Shown piece after piece: positions 17,264 through 24,826 of a stretch of DNA of 35,200 nucleotides (position 1 is the first letter of the stretch; each line of letters opens with the position of its first letter). The position numbers and the translations under genes are program-made. The notes under the pieces are model-generated. The model was not told where the DNA came from, made no database searches, and saw only the letters and a program-made list of their open reading frames with translations. Origin of the DNA: Thermoflexus hugenholtzii JAD2. GTDB lineage: Bacteria; Chloroflexota; UBA11872; UBA12225. The stretch covers positions 1-35,200 of the forward strand of contig CAMDTO010000012.1 in the NCBI GenBank assembly GCA_945907765.1, read 5' to 3'.

Positions 17264-18019
17264 CTACGCCTCCCCCGAGGTGACGGGAGCGAGAAGGACG
17301 GTTCGGACATTTCTGATGAAAGACTGCACACGGGCCGGGTCAGTCATGCCGTTGGTTTCAACACCACTGGCGACATCGACACCCCATGGACGCGCATGGT
17401 GGATCGCTAGTGCCACGGTTTCTGGGGTGAGGCCCCCGGCAACGAACAGGTGCGGTCTTGTTCGAGCGGCAAGGTTCCGGACGGTTGCGTAGTCCCATGG
17501 TTCGCCAGTCCCCCCCCATGTGCCGGGTGTGTCGGCGAGGAATGCGAAGAGGTTTGGCACTGACCCATAGGAGTTGATGGGCTCATGGTCGGACGCGGAC
17601 GAGAGTCGGACGGCTTTGATGACGGGAAGGCCAGTGTTCTCCGCGATCGCCGCGCATTCGTCTGGCGTTTCGGTCCCACTCAATTGCACGATGTCGAGTC
17701 GGCATTCGCGTACGATGGCGTCGATTTCTCGTGCTGACTGGTTCACGAATATGCCGACAGCGGCGGGGGACACGATGCTTTCGGGTCCAGCCCATTGCCC
17801 CTGAGCGAGAGACGCTTCGGCTGCCAATCCACGCGCGACACCGCCCTTGAGTGCCTCGATGGCGCGGGATGCGGTTGCCGTGTCAGTCCGTCGTCGGCTG
17901 ATGGGGGCAAAGTTGTACCCGAGGAAATCCGCACCGGCTCTGGCGCAGGCAACTGCCACGTCGACGGAACGGATCCCGCAGATTTTTACTCGAATGTGGA
18001 CGGCACCGGATGCGATCAC
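17264..18019 (-). CDS. trpF: Phosphoribosylanthranilate isomerase
   Basis: Amadori isomerisation of N-(5'-phosphoribosyl)anthranilate. The 251-residue protein has KICGI with the catalytic Cys (about 14), a basic segment at FAPISRRR, DIVQLSGTE where most relatives have VQLHG, the phosphate-binding LFVAGGLTPETV, and GVDVASGVETNG near the end with the catalytic Asp. It is longer than the usual 200-220 because of an insert around 65-85. The start is GTG, overlapping the trpC stop as GTGA. Confidence 0.93.
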   Translation of the reverse strand: MIASGAVHIRVKICGIRSVDVAVACARAGADFLGYNFAPISRRRTDTATASRAIEALKGGVARGLAAEASLAQGQWAGPESIVSPAAVGIFVNQSAREIDAIVRECRLDIVQLSGTETPDECAAIAENTGLPVIKAVRLSSASDHEPINSYGSVPNLFAFLADTPGTWGGTGEPWDYATVRNLAARTRPHLFVAGGLTPETVALAIHHARPWGVDVASGVETNGMTDPARVQSFIRNVRTVLLAPVTSGEA

Positions 18020-18957
18020 GCTGGACTCCCCCGGGCCGCCTCTCCGGAGTGATCTCCGCTTGGCGTGTGTGTCGCGCCCTGTGCCAAGACGGCTCCGCTC
18101 ATCTCGCGCACTTTGACACCGATGTCTGGTGCACGTACCAGGGCTTCGCCGACGAGGATGGCGTGGGCACCGGCGGCGCGAACCCGATCCACGGCGGCAC
18201 GGTCGTGAAGTCCACTCTCACTGACGATCACGGGGCCGTTGGTGCCTCGTGGGAGGTGCAGGGCCACACGTTCGGTTGCGTCGAGCGTGGTGATGAAGGT
18301 GCGGAGGTCACGGTTGTTGATGCCGATCACCGCGGCGTTGACAGAAAGCGCGACGGCGGCTTCGGCCTCATCGTGCACCTCAACCAGAATTTCCAGTCCT
18401 GCGGACCTGGCAACGCCAAGTAGGTGGGCAAGACGGTCTCTGGCAACCTCGAGGTCTGGATTGCCGGCTTCGAGAGGGTGGTCGAGTTCATCGGCGTTGC
18501 CGGGAGTTGCGAGCGGCGACGCGAGGGCCGCGACGATCAAGAGTGCGGCGTCGGCACCGGCGGCGCGCGCTTCCCACAGTTGGTAGTCAGTGAACAGGAA
18601 GTCCTTGCGTAGGACCGGGATGGAGACGGCCTGGCTGACTGCACTGAGGTCTTCCAGGCTGCCCCCGAAGAAGTGGCCGTCGGTCAGTGTGGAAATTGCA
18701 CTCGCGCCATTCGCCTCGTAGGTCCGGGCAAGCACGACTGGGTCTGGCACCTCGGCCATCGCTCCGGCGGACGGTGACCGGCGCTTTATTTCCGCGATCA
18801 GTCGCGCAGGGGTGTCCGCGGGGGCGCGGAGATTGGCGCCGAAAGGCCGTGGGGTCGGCTGGCGGAATGCCTCGGAGCGGACCGAGTTGAGGGAGCGCCG
18901 GCGCATCGACGCGGCGACTTCGAGGCGCTTATGGGCGAGGATGTCATCAAGGATCAT
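18016..18957 (-). CDS. trpC: Indole-3-glycerol phosphate synthase
   Basis: Closes the indole ring from CdRP. The 313-residue TIM-barrel protein has the catalytic Lys in EIKRRSPSAG (about 56-65), VLRKDFL (about 125), ILVEVHDEAE, GINNRDLRTF and ESGLHDRA. A tail of about 30 residues and an insert around 150-170 make it longer than the usual 260. I use ATG 18957; a TTG at 18978 would add seven residues but lacks a ribosome site. The gap from trpD is 24 bases. Confidence 0.95.
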   Translation of the reverse strand: MILDDILAHKRLEVAASMRRRSLNSVRSEAFRQPTPRPFGANLRAPADTPARLIAEIKRRSPSAGAMAEVPDPVVLARTYEANGASAISTLTDGHFFGGSLEDLSAVSQAVSIPVLRKDFLFTDYQLWEARAAGADAALLIVAALASPLATPGNADELDHPLEAGNPDLEVARDRLAHLLGVARSAGLEILVEVHDEAEAAVALSVNAAVIGINNRDLRTFITTLDATERVALHLPRGTNGPVIVSESGLHDRAAVDRVRAAGAHAILVGEALVRAPDIGVKVREMSGAVLAQGATHTPSGDHSGEAARGSPA

Positions 18958-18981
18958 CGTCTTGCTACTTTCCCGCAAATC

Positions 18982-20016
18982 TCAGGCGAGGGCCTGGCTG
19001 ACGCGGATGAGGGTCTCCAAGCGTTGACGCGCTGCTCCTGACGCGATCAGGTCGCGTGCACGTGCGACGCCGTCCGCGAGCGACGTGACCCTTCCGGAGG
19101 CGACGAGTGCGGCGCCGGCATTGAGGCATACGATGTCGTGACGCGCGCGCGACGCATCGTCCACGGTGGGCGTGCTGAACAGCGCGGTGATCATTTGGGC
19201 ATTCTCAGGTGCCGTCCCGCCAGCGATGGCCGAACGTGGCGCCGTCGCGATGTCGTGGTCGGAGGGATGGATTGAGTAGGTTGACGATGTTGTGCCGTCG
19301 ACGTCGTGAACGACTGTCGCGCCACTGATGCTGATCTCATCAAGATTTCCGTCACCGTGGACGACCAGGGTCCGCACGGCGCCGAGGATGATGAGTGCGC
19401 CGGCGATCACTGGCATGACCGTTGGTAACGCGACACCGATGACTTGCCTCGTCGCACCCGCGGGGTTTGTGAGTGGACCCAAGATATTGAAAATGGTGCG
19501 GATGCCGAGTTCGCGGCGCAGCGGAGCCGCGAACTTCATTGCGGGGTGGTAGGCGGGGGCGAACATGAAGGCCAGACCGGCTTGATCGATGCATCGTGAG
19601 ACAGCATCGGGTCCGAGGGAGATCGAGACACCCAAGGCTTCCAGGACATCCGCTGAACCACATTTGCTGGTCATGCCCCGGTTGCCATGCTTGGCGACGG
19701 GAACGCCGGCCGCGGCGACCACGAAGGCCGATGCCGTTGAGACATTGAAACTGCCGCTGGCATCGCCTCCGGTGCCACAGGTGTCGACGAGCTCGCCTTG
19801 GCGGTCAGAGGTGACGCGAACGGCTTTCTCGCGCATTACCTGTGCCATGCCGGCCAGTTCGGCGGATGTTTCGCCTTTCAAGCGCAATGCTGTCACGAAC
19901 GCACCGAACTGGGCGGGCGACGCGCGATCCTCCATGATGTCCGCCATCACGGCGGTGGCTTCGGCGACCGTAAGGTCATGTCCATCGACAACCTTGGCGA
20001 GTGCTTCGACGATCAT
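18982..20016 (-). CDS. trpD: Anthranilate phosphoribosyltransferase
   Basis: Transfers phosphoribose from PRPP to anthranilate. The 344-residue protein is full length with the PRPP-binding DTCGTGGD (about 78-85), NVST (about 91-94), KHGNRG (about 109-114) and the segment CGSADVLEALG. The usual SSKSG is TSKCG here, a mild variant. GGAGGA lies about ten bases before the ATG. A 91-base gap separates it from trpG, without an obvious promoter. Confidence 0.97.
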   Translation of the reverse strand: MIVEALAKVVDGHDLTVAEATAVMADIMEDRASPAQFGAFVTALRLKGETSAELAGMAQVMREKAVRVTSDRQGELVDTCGTGGDASGSFNVSTASAFVVAAAGVPVAKHGNRGMTSKCGSADVLEALGVSISLGPDAVSRCIDQAGLAFMFAPAYHPAMKFAAPLRRELGIRTIFNILGPLTNPAGATRQVIGVALPTVMPVIAGALIILGAVRTLVVHGDGNLDEISISGATVVHDVDGTTSSTYSIHPSDHDIATAPRSAIAGGTAPENAQMITALFSTPTVDDASRARHDIVCLNAGAALVASGRVTSLADGVARARDLIASGAARQRLETLIRVSQALA

Positions 20017-20107
20017 CTTGGTAGTTCTCCTCCGACTTCGTCGAGACGGGGCCCGCGCCCCCTACCCCTTCCCCATTGCGACGGCAGTGCGCACCGTGGC
20101 CACATCA

Positions 20108-20719
20108 TCAGGAGACAGTCCCCGGTCGGCGTTCATGCGACGCGTTCCAGGCGGCGGCGAGATTGAGGAAGTTCCTGAGAAGGTCCTTTCCCGACTCGGT
20201 CTTGATGGACTCGGGGTGGAACTGCACGCCTTCGATCGGATGAACGCGGTGGCGGAGTCCCATGATGAGCCCAGTGTCCGTCTGTGCGGTCGGGACAAGA
20301 GTGTCTGGCAGGCCCTGCCGATCCACCATCAGTGAGTGGTAGCGGATAGCTTGGAAGTCCTGGGGCAGGCCCGCGAAGACGCCGAGGCCATCGTGATGGA
20401 TACGCGAGGTCTTGCCGTGGACGATTTCTGGCGCGCGGATGACCCGGCCCCCAAATGCTTCACCCATCGACTGGTGACCCAGGCACACACCCAACGTCGG
20501 GATCAGTGGTCCGAGGGTGCGGATGATCTCGACGGAAATGCCTGCTTCTCCAGGCGTGCATGGACCAGGAGACACGACGATCGCGCTGGGTGCCATTTCA
20601 CGCACATGCTCGACGGTGACGGCATCGTTGCGGAAGATCTCCAGCTCCGCGCCGAGTTCGGCCAAGTACTGGACGAGGTTGTACGTGAACGAGTCGTAGT
20701 TGTCGATCATCACGATCAT
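20108..20719 (-). CDS. trpG: Anthranilate synthase component II (glutamine amidotransferase)
   Basis: Supplies ammonia from glutamine to TrpE. The 203-residue class I amidotransferase has IDNYDSFTYNLVQYL at the start, PGPCTPGEAG, the catalytic Cys79 in GVCLGHQ, and the His/Glu of QFHPES. It starts with ATG overlapping the trpE stop as ATGA, consistent with a 1:1 partner made by coupled translation. In some bacteria this subunit is shared with p-aminobenzoate synthesis (pabA); no pabB is seen here. Confidence 0.96.
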   Translation of the reverse strand: MIVMIDNYDSFTYNLVQYLAELGAELEIFRNDAVTVEHVREMAPSAIVVSPGPCTPGEAGISVEIIRTLGPLIPTLGVCLGHQSMGEAFGGRVIRAPEIVHGKTSRIHHDGLGVFAGLPQDFQAIRYHSLMVDRQGLPDTLVPTAQTDTGLIMGLRHRVHPIEGVQFHPESIKTESGKDLLRNFLNLAAAWNASHERRPGTVS

Positions 20720-22338
20720 CGGTGGTTCCTCTCCCCGATTGACCCCTCGCCATCACGGCCCGCACCTGCAAAGGCATCGCTATCGGTAATGGTGTCGGCC
20801 TCGACGGTCTCGGCGAGGTCAAGGGCGCGCAACAGCGCAGCAGCCTTGTTGAGGGTCTCCTGGAACTCAGCCTCCGGTGAAGAGTCGTAGACGACACCTC
20901 CGCCGGCTTGCACGTGGGCAGCACCGTCCTTGATGACGAGGGTCCGGATCGTGATGGCGGTGTCCAGGTTGCCATCGAACGAGAAGTAGCCGACTGCGCC
21001 CGCGTACGTGCCACGTCGGCAGGGTTCCATTTCGGCGATGATCTCCATCGCGCGGATTTTCGGGGCGCCAGAGACGGTTCCGGCGGGGAAACACGAACGC
21101 AGCGCATCGAAGGCATCCGCGCCGTCCTTCAGGCGACCCTCGACCTGACTGACAATATGCATGACGTGCGAATACCGTTCGACGATCATGAGATCGGTCA
21201 CCTGTACGGATCCGGGCTTTGCGACGCGTCCGACATCGTTCCGTCCGAGATCGACGAGCATGATGTGTTCGGCGCGTTCTTTCTCGTCGGCGAGGAGGTC
21301 GGCGGCGTTTGCGTCGTCGTCCTCGGGGTCTGCGCCACGCGGACGGGTCCCAGCAATTGGCCGGGTGCGGATCACACCGTCCTCGACCTGGACAAGCATC
21401 TCGGGAGATGCTCCGGCAATCTGCATGTCGCCGAGATTCAGGTAGTACATGTACGGCGACGGATTGATGGCCCGAAGCGCACGGTAGATCGTAAATGGCC
21501 GGGCAGCCACCTCCCGACTGAGCCGTTGGCTGGGAACGACCTGGATGATGTCACCCCTTGCCACGTACTCGCGTGCCTTGCGCACTGCATCCTGGTAGGC
21601 GTTTCGGGTGAAGGTGCTAGCGACGTTTGCAGGGACGTCGTCGACACGCCCGCGAGGGACGGTCAGCGGGGCGCGTCCGGGGGTCAGTGTTCCCGGAGAC
21701 CCGAGGCGCTTGCTGATGGCCTCGATCCGGTGCAGGGCGTCGCGGTAGGCCTCGTCGACGTCGCCGCCATGTGCGGTCAGGTCGGCGTGGGCGAGGACAC
21801 GCATGCGGTGCTTGACGTGATCGAAGACGACCAGCGTGTCCGCAAGCATCAGGACCGCGTCCGGGAGTTGGAGGTCGTCACGCGCGGGGACAGGCAGGTC
21901 TTCGAAGTAGCGGGCGCATTCGTACGCGAGGTAGCCAACAACACCGCCGACAAACCGTGGCATGTCTGGCAGGGCGACGGGCTTGTAGGGTGCGATCAGG
22001 TCCCTGATGAAGGCAAGTGGGTCGCTGAATGGTTCGGTTCTTGTCGCACTACCGGCGGCGTGGATGGTTGCGATCCCGTCACGGAGGCGAGCGACGATGC
22101 GTGGTTCAGTGCCGATGAATGAATAGCGCGCCAGGCGTTCGCCACCCTCCACGCTTTCAAGCAGAAAACTGTACGGACCGGTAGTTACCTTGTCATACAC
22201 CGAGACGGGGGTCTCCATGTCCGCGAGGAAATCGCGATAGACAGGGATCAGGTTTCCGTGACTTGAGAGTTCCCGGGCGTCCTCGAGGGTTGGCGTGATG
22301 CCGGAGGCGCTTGTTCGAGGCTGCAGCAGAACGGTCAT
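20716..22338 (-). CDS. trpE: Anthranilate synthase component I
   Basis: Converts chorismate plus ammonia to anthranilate, the first tryptophan-specific step. The 540-residue protein has the feedback tryptophan-site motif SFLLESVEGGERLARYSF near residues 53-70, and the chorismate-binding half with PSQRLSRE, ASPEMLV, TRPIAGTRPRG, DEKERAEHIMLVDLGRND and GTVSGAPKIRAMEI (about 415-428). The ATG at 22338 lacks a strong Shine-Dalgarno sequence but overlaps the stop of an 18-codon upstream ORF. Transcription should be gated by the T-box upstream. The C-terminus runs about 30 residues past the domain. Confidence 0.96.
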   Translation of the reverse strand: MTVLLQPRTSASGITPTLEDARELSSHGNLIPVYRDFLADMETPVSVYDKVTTGPYSFLLESVEGGERLARYSFIGTEPRIVARLRDGIATIHAAGSATRTEPFSDPLAFIRDLIAPYKPVALPDMPRFVGGVVGYLAYECARYFEDLPVPARDDLQLPDAVLMLADTLVVFDHVKHRMRVLAHADLTAHGGDVDEAYRDALHRIEAISKRLGSPGTLTPGRAPLTVPRGRVDDVPANVASTFTRNAYQDAVRKAREYVARGDIIQVVPSQRLSREVAARPFTIYRALRAINPSPYMYYLNLGDMQIAGASPEMLVQVEDGVIRTRPIAGTRPRGADPEDDDANAADLLADEKERAEHIMLVDLGRNDVGRVAKPGSVQVTDLMIVERYSHVMHIVSQVEGRLKDGADAFDALRSCFPAGTVSGAPKIRAMEIIAEMEPCRRGTYAGAVGYFSFDGNLDTAITIRTLVIKDGAAHVQAGGGVVYDSSPEAEFQETLNKAAALLRALDLAETVEADTITDSDAFAGAGRDGEGSIGERNHR

Positions 22339-22391
22339 GGTCGCACCCCGTTGCGGAGTTCCTGCAGCAGGTCTGCTTGGGTGGCTTCCAT
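22335..22391 (-). CDS. 18-residue upstream ORF overlapping the trpE start
   Basis: ATG at 22391 opens an 18-codon frame, MEATQADLLQELRNGVRP, whose TGA overlaps the trpE ATG as ATGA. A GGAG lies about ten bases before this ATG, better than anything in front of trpE. It begins just after the T-box terminator, so it is transcribed only when the T-box reads through. It contains no Trp codon. The likely role is to deliver ribosomes to trpE by coupling; this is inference. Confidence 0.5.
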   Translation of the reverse strand: MEATQADLLQELRNGVRP

Positions 22392-22420
22392 CACGTGCAC
22401 TCTCCGTCGTCAGTGGGCAA

Positions 22421-22454
22421 CAAAAAACCTCGCGTCCCTTGGGGACGAGAGGTT
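22421..22454 (-). terminator. T-box intrinsic terminator of the trp operon
   Basis: On the - strand AACCTC-T-CGTCCC pairs with GGGACG-C-GAGGTT (12 pairs, one mismatch) around a three-base loop, ending in a T-run at 22427-22422. The 5' arm follows directly after the T-box sequence, as expected for the mutually exclusive terminator/antiterminator of a T-box. Confidence 0.93.
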
Positions 22455-22659
22455 GCTTCCAACGACCCGCGGTGCCACCCCGCTTAGTGCCACTGTTTTC
22501 AGACGCACCCGGAAGTGCGCAATGGAAAGGTGTCACTCACTCTTGTCAGATACAGGTGAACGGTTTCAAAAAACCGGCAACGATACCTGCCACTAGGGTA
22601 ACGGGTGTGGTTCCCGGATTGGCTACTTGCGCGTTGATACGACGCAGGTTCACCGTTCA
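22421..22659 (-). ncRNA. T-box riboswitch (tRNA-Trp sensing) of the trp operon
   Basis: The T-box core reads GGGGTGGCACCGCGGG on the - strand (about 22482-22467), preceded by AAGC. Its TGGC bulge is complementary to GCCA, the 3' end expected for tRNA-Trp with discriminator G. Stem I is closed by TGAACGGT (22659-22652) pairing perfectly with ACCGTTCA (22564-22557), a span of 103 bases as is normal. TGG, the Trp codon, sits at 22592-22590 on the 3' side of stem I, where the specifier is expected. A short Stem III (CGCAC/GTGCG) lies before the core and the terminator follows. Uncharged tRNA-Trp should favour the antiterminator and read-through into trpE. The specifier is assigned by position only, not by a full fold. 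Confidence 0.93.
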
Positions 22660-22661
22660 GC

Positions 22662-22784
22662 TCACTGGTCCATTCCGTCCCGCGAACCCCGACAGGCTTC
22701 CACCGTTGCCTGCTTCTCTGGGGAGGTGCGTCCTGCGACGTACTCGTCCGGATCGTTGCTGGTCACTATGGCGTCCCGGCGCAT
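22662..22784 (-). CDS. Possible 40-codon ORF between the trp promoter and the T-box
   Basis: ATG at 22784 opens a 40-codon frame (starts MRRDAIVTSNDPDEY, ends SRDGMDQ) that stops two bases before T-box stem I. The predicted transcription start lies about 17 bases upstream of the ATG. It lacks a clear Shine-Dalgarno sequence, contains no Trp codon and resembles nothing I know. The frame is open further upstream, so the fit may be chance. Confidence 0.22.
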   Translation of the reverse strand: MRRDAIVTSNDPDEYVAGRTSPEKQATVEACRGSRDGMDQ

Positions 22785-22807
22785 TGCGTCGAGACGAAAC
22801 TGACACG

Positions 22808-22837
22808 AGTATGGGGTCGGGCAATCCGAACTGTCAA
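22808..22837 (-). promoter_or_regulatory. Predicted promoter of the trp operon
   Basis: A perfect TTGACA (22837-22832) is followed after 18 bases by CATACT (22813-22808). The start would be near 22801, about 140 bases before T-box stem I, which is longer than usual. I found no better promoter nearer to the T-box. It is divergent from the yibE/F-like gene at 22912. Confidence 0.55.
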
Positions 22838-22911
22838 GCGATGCGCTCCCAGCTGGGTCTAGGTGCACCGCGCACACTCGCCCTCTCCGGTGCGCGTTCG
22901 TTGAGACCGTC

Positions 22912-24324
22912 ATGGTGACCGACGGTCCTCCCGAACGGGACACATCACAGAGCGTACGCCCGCCTGCGAAGGGAAGTCGGACACTCGCCGTCCTCCGTGG
23001 AGAGGCACCGGACGGCGCGCCCCACCGGACACCTGCGTTTCCGCCATCGGATCGAACGGCGCTGCAACCCACGGGAGATGAGTTGGAGAAGCGCCCCCAC
23101 CCCCGGCGGGAGACCGGCCCGAACCTTGCGGTTCGAAGCCTGCGCGTGGTCATCGGTTCACTGGCCTTGATCGTCTTCCTGTTCGCGGTGTGGGTCACTT
23201 CTCCCACTTTCGGGATTCCGACACGTGGCTCACTGCCCGATGAACCAGTCTTTGAGGCGTGCGAAGGGGTAATAGAAACATCGATCCAGAATCCGCCCGG
23301 ACTACCTGGAGGCTCGCGCCACACCATCCGCGTTGTCACCGGTTCGCAGTCCGGGCGAGTGGCGGTGGTCACCCTCGGCGCGCCAAGCATCGTCGTTCGG
23401 GCGGGCACGATCCCTGTGTACGCGCCTGGCGACCGGGTTGTCATCCAGTACCGCTCGACCCTGCCGGATGGCGCTGGTGCGCTGAATGGTTCGCCGGGTA
23501 TTTCAAGCGGGGATGCCGTCGATGCGCAGAGTGAAAGTTTCCAGATCACTGACCGCGTCCGCCGTCCGTGGCTCTACGCCGGGATTGGGCTGATTGCGGT
23601 GGCATCCGCGGCCGTGGCCGGATGGCGAGGGCTGCGCGCGATGGTCGGGCTTGGCGCCGCGGCGTGGATTATCTGGTGGTTTGTCGTTGCCCGTCTGCTT
23701 GCAGGCCAGTCGCCGGTACCCGTGGCGATCGTGGGTTGTGCCCTCATCGCCGTGACTGCACTTGTCCTGACCCATGGGTTCACGCGCGAGGCTGGGGTGC
23801 CGCTGGCCGGCATGGCGGTAAGCCTTGCGGTCGCAGGCGTCGTGTCAGTGGTTGCGGTCCGGTCTGCCAGCCTATCTGGGCTTGGCTCAAATGAGGAGAT
23901 CCATCTCGTCCACGCTGCGCTTCGGGGGGAGATCGACACCCAGGGACTGCTCCTGGCCGGGATGTTGCTCGGGGCGGTCGGAGGGCTCATCGATGTCACT
24001 GTCGCGCAGACCGCGGCCGTGTTCGAATTCGCGGTCACGTCACCGCTCATGTCGCGCGCGGAATTGTTCTGGCGCGGGATGAGTGTTGGACGGGCGCATG
24101 TGGTCGCCGCGGTTCACACCCTTGTACTGGCTTATGCCGGGGCGTCATTGCCAATCCTGCTGCTGTTCGCCCTCTATGCCGCCGACCTCGGTGACATCTG
24201 GAACCGCGAATTAATCGCCGCCGAGCTGCTTCGGGCCGTGACCGGAATCGTCAGCCTCAGCATCGCAATGCCGCTCACGACCTGGATCGCTGCCCGTGCG
24301 GTGCCCCGGTTGGGCAGTGCGTGA
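22912..24324 (+). CDS. YibE/F-family integral membrane protein
   Basis: A 470-residue protein. A polar N-terminus (about 1-75) precedes one membrane helix (about 77-97), then an extracytoplasmic beta-rich region (about 100-215), then seven or so hydrophobic helices. The C-terminal part carries features of the YibE/F family: LLLAGMLLGAVGGLIDVTVAQTAA and the late motif VVAAVHTLVLAYAGASLP, close to the usual NTLxLAYxGxxLP with His replacing Asn. The family is a poorly understood multipass protein; transport or signalling has not been settled. The start is uncertain: ATG 22912 and GTG 22915 are adjacent and neither has a good ribosome site. It is divergent from the trp operon. Confidence 0.8.
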   Translation: MVTDGPPERDTSQSVRPPAKGSRTLAVLRGEAPDGAPHRTPAFPPSDRTALQPTGDELEKRPHPRRETGPNLAVRSLRVVIGSLALIVFLFAVWVTSPTFGIPTRGSLPDEPVFEACEGVIETSIQNPPGLPGGSRHTIRVVTGSQSGRVAVVTLGAPSIVVRAGTIPVYAPGDRVVIQYRSTLPDGAGALNGSPGISSGDAVDAQSESFQITDRVRRPWLYAGIGLIAVASAAVAGWRGLRAMVGLGAAAWIIWWFVVARLLAGQSPVPVAIVGCALIAVTALVLTHGFTREAGVPLAGMAVSLAVAGVVSVVAVRSASLSGLGSNEEIHLVHAALRGEIDTQGLLLAGMLLGAVGGLIDVTVAQTAAVFEFAVTSPLMSRAELFWRGMSVGRAHVVAAVHTLVLAYAGASLPILLLFALYAADLGDIWNRELIAAELLRAVTGIVSLSIAMPLTTWIAARAVPRLGSA

Positions 24325-24342
24325 TCGGTCGTCGCGGACCGA
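24325..24342. other. Hairpin in the convergent gap after the yibE/F-like gene
   Basis: TCGGTC (24325-24330) pairs perfectly with GACCGA (24337-24342) across a six-base loop. It overlaps or directly follows the stop of the + strand gene and lies 13 bases beyond the end of the convergent - strand gene. No T-run follows on either strand, so it is at best a weak or RNA-end-forming structure. Confidence 0.3.
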
Positions 24343-24354
24343 CGCCCGGCTCAC

Positions 24355-24663
24355 TCAGGATTTCGCGGAACCATCGCCCTCCGCGTTAGGTGCCGAAGGA
24401 GTCTGAGCCGGGGCTCTTGGTGTGCGATCAAGTGGCGGCGCGACCGGTGCCGGTTCGTCCTCGTCATTGACAAGGCGGTACAGGGCATACCCGGCGATGC
24501 CGAGCGTGGCAAACGTCAGAAGTCGTCCGATTCCGAAAAAGGAAAGGATGCTCCAAACGATTCGGAAGGGCAGGGCTACGACCCAAAAGGCCAAGCCGAC
24601 CATCCAGACGACAAGCCTGAACGGCAAAGAGACGATCCACAGGAGACCATTAAGCACGAACAT
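24355..24663 (-). CDS. Small two-helix membrane protein, function unknown
   Basis: A 102-residue protein. It opens with a long hydrophobic stretch (about 1-60) containing two repeats of a similar element, SLPFRLVVWMVGLAFWVV and ALPFRIVWSILSF, then a second helical region and ALYRLVNDEDE. The last 35 residues are rich in Pro, Ala, Thr and Asp and probably disordered. I recognise no family. ATG 24663 is chosen because TACACT lies seven bases upstream, suggesting a leaderless message; the frame is open to 24906 but the upstream part is polar, unlike a membrane-protein start. Confidence 0.6.
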   Translation of the reverse strand: MFVLNGLLWIVSLPFRLVVWMVGLAFWVVALPFRIVWSILSFFGIGRLLTFATLGIAGYALYRLVNDEDEPAPVAPPLDRTPRAPAQTPSAPNAEGDGSAKS

Positions 24664-24670
24664 TGCAGAG

Positions 24671-24676
24671 AGTGTA
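24671..24676 (-). promoter_or_regulatory. -10 box for the small membrane protein gene
   Basis: On the - strand TACACT (24676-24671) ends seven bases before the ATG at 24663, so transcription would begin at or beside the start codon. No good -35 is seen. The 163-base gap from the response regulator gene supports an independent start. Confidence 0.4.
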
Positions 24677-24826
24677 GCGCGTCCGTCAGTCGGTGAGACC
24701 CGTGTGCGGAGGTACTGGGTATCGTCCCAGTGGCGATTATCCGTTTGCCCCAGTGCCAGGCCTCGCATTGGATCCTCCGCAATCACTAGGTGGTCAGGAC
24801 GTGACTGGGATCTTGGCTGCGAATAC

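Noticed and set aside
20908-22122. Long + strand frame opposite trpE
   Set aside because: trpE is certain on the - strand, and the opposite translation shows no family motif or ribosome site.
22662-23549. Long - strand frame opposite the start of the yibE/F-like gene
   Set aside because: Its upper part is a shadow of the membrane protein gene; only the last 40 codons after the trp promoter are kept as a weak candidate.
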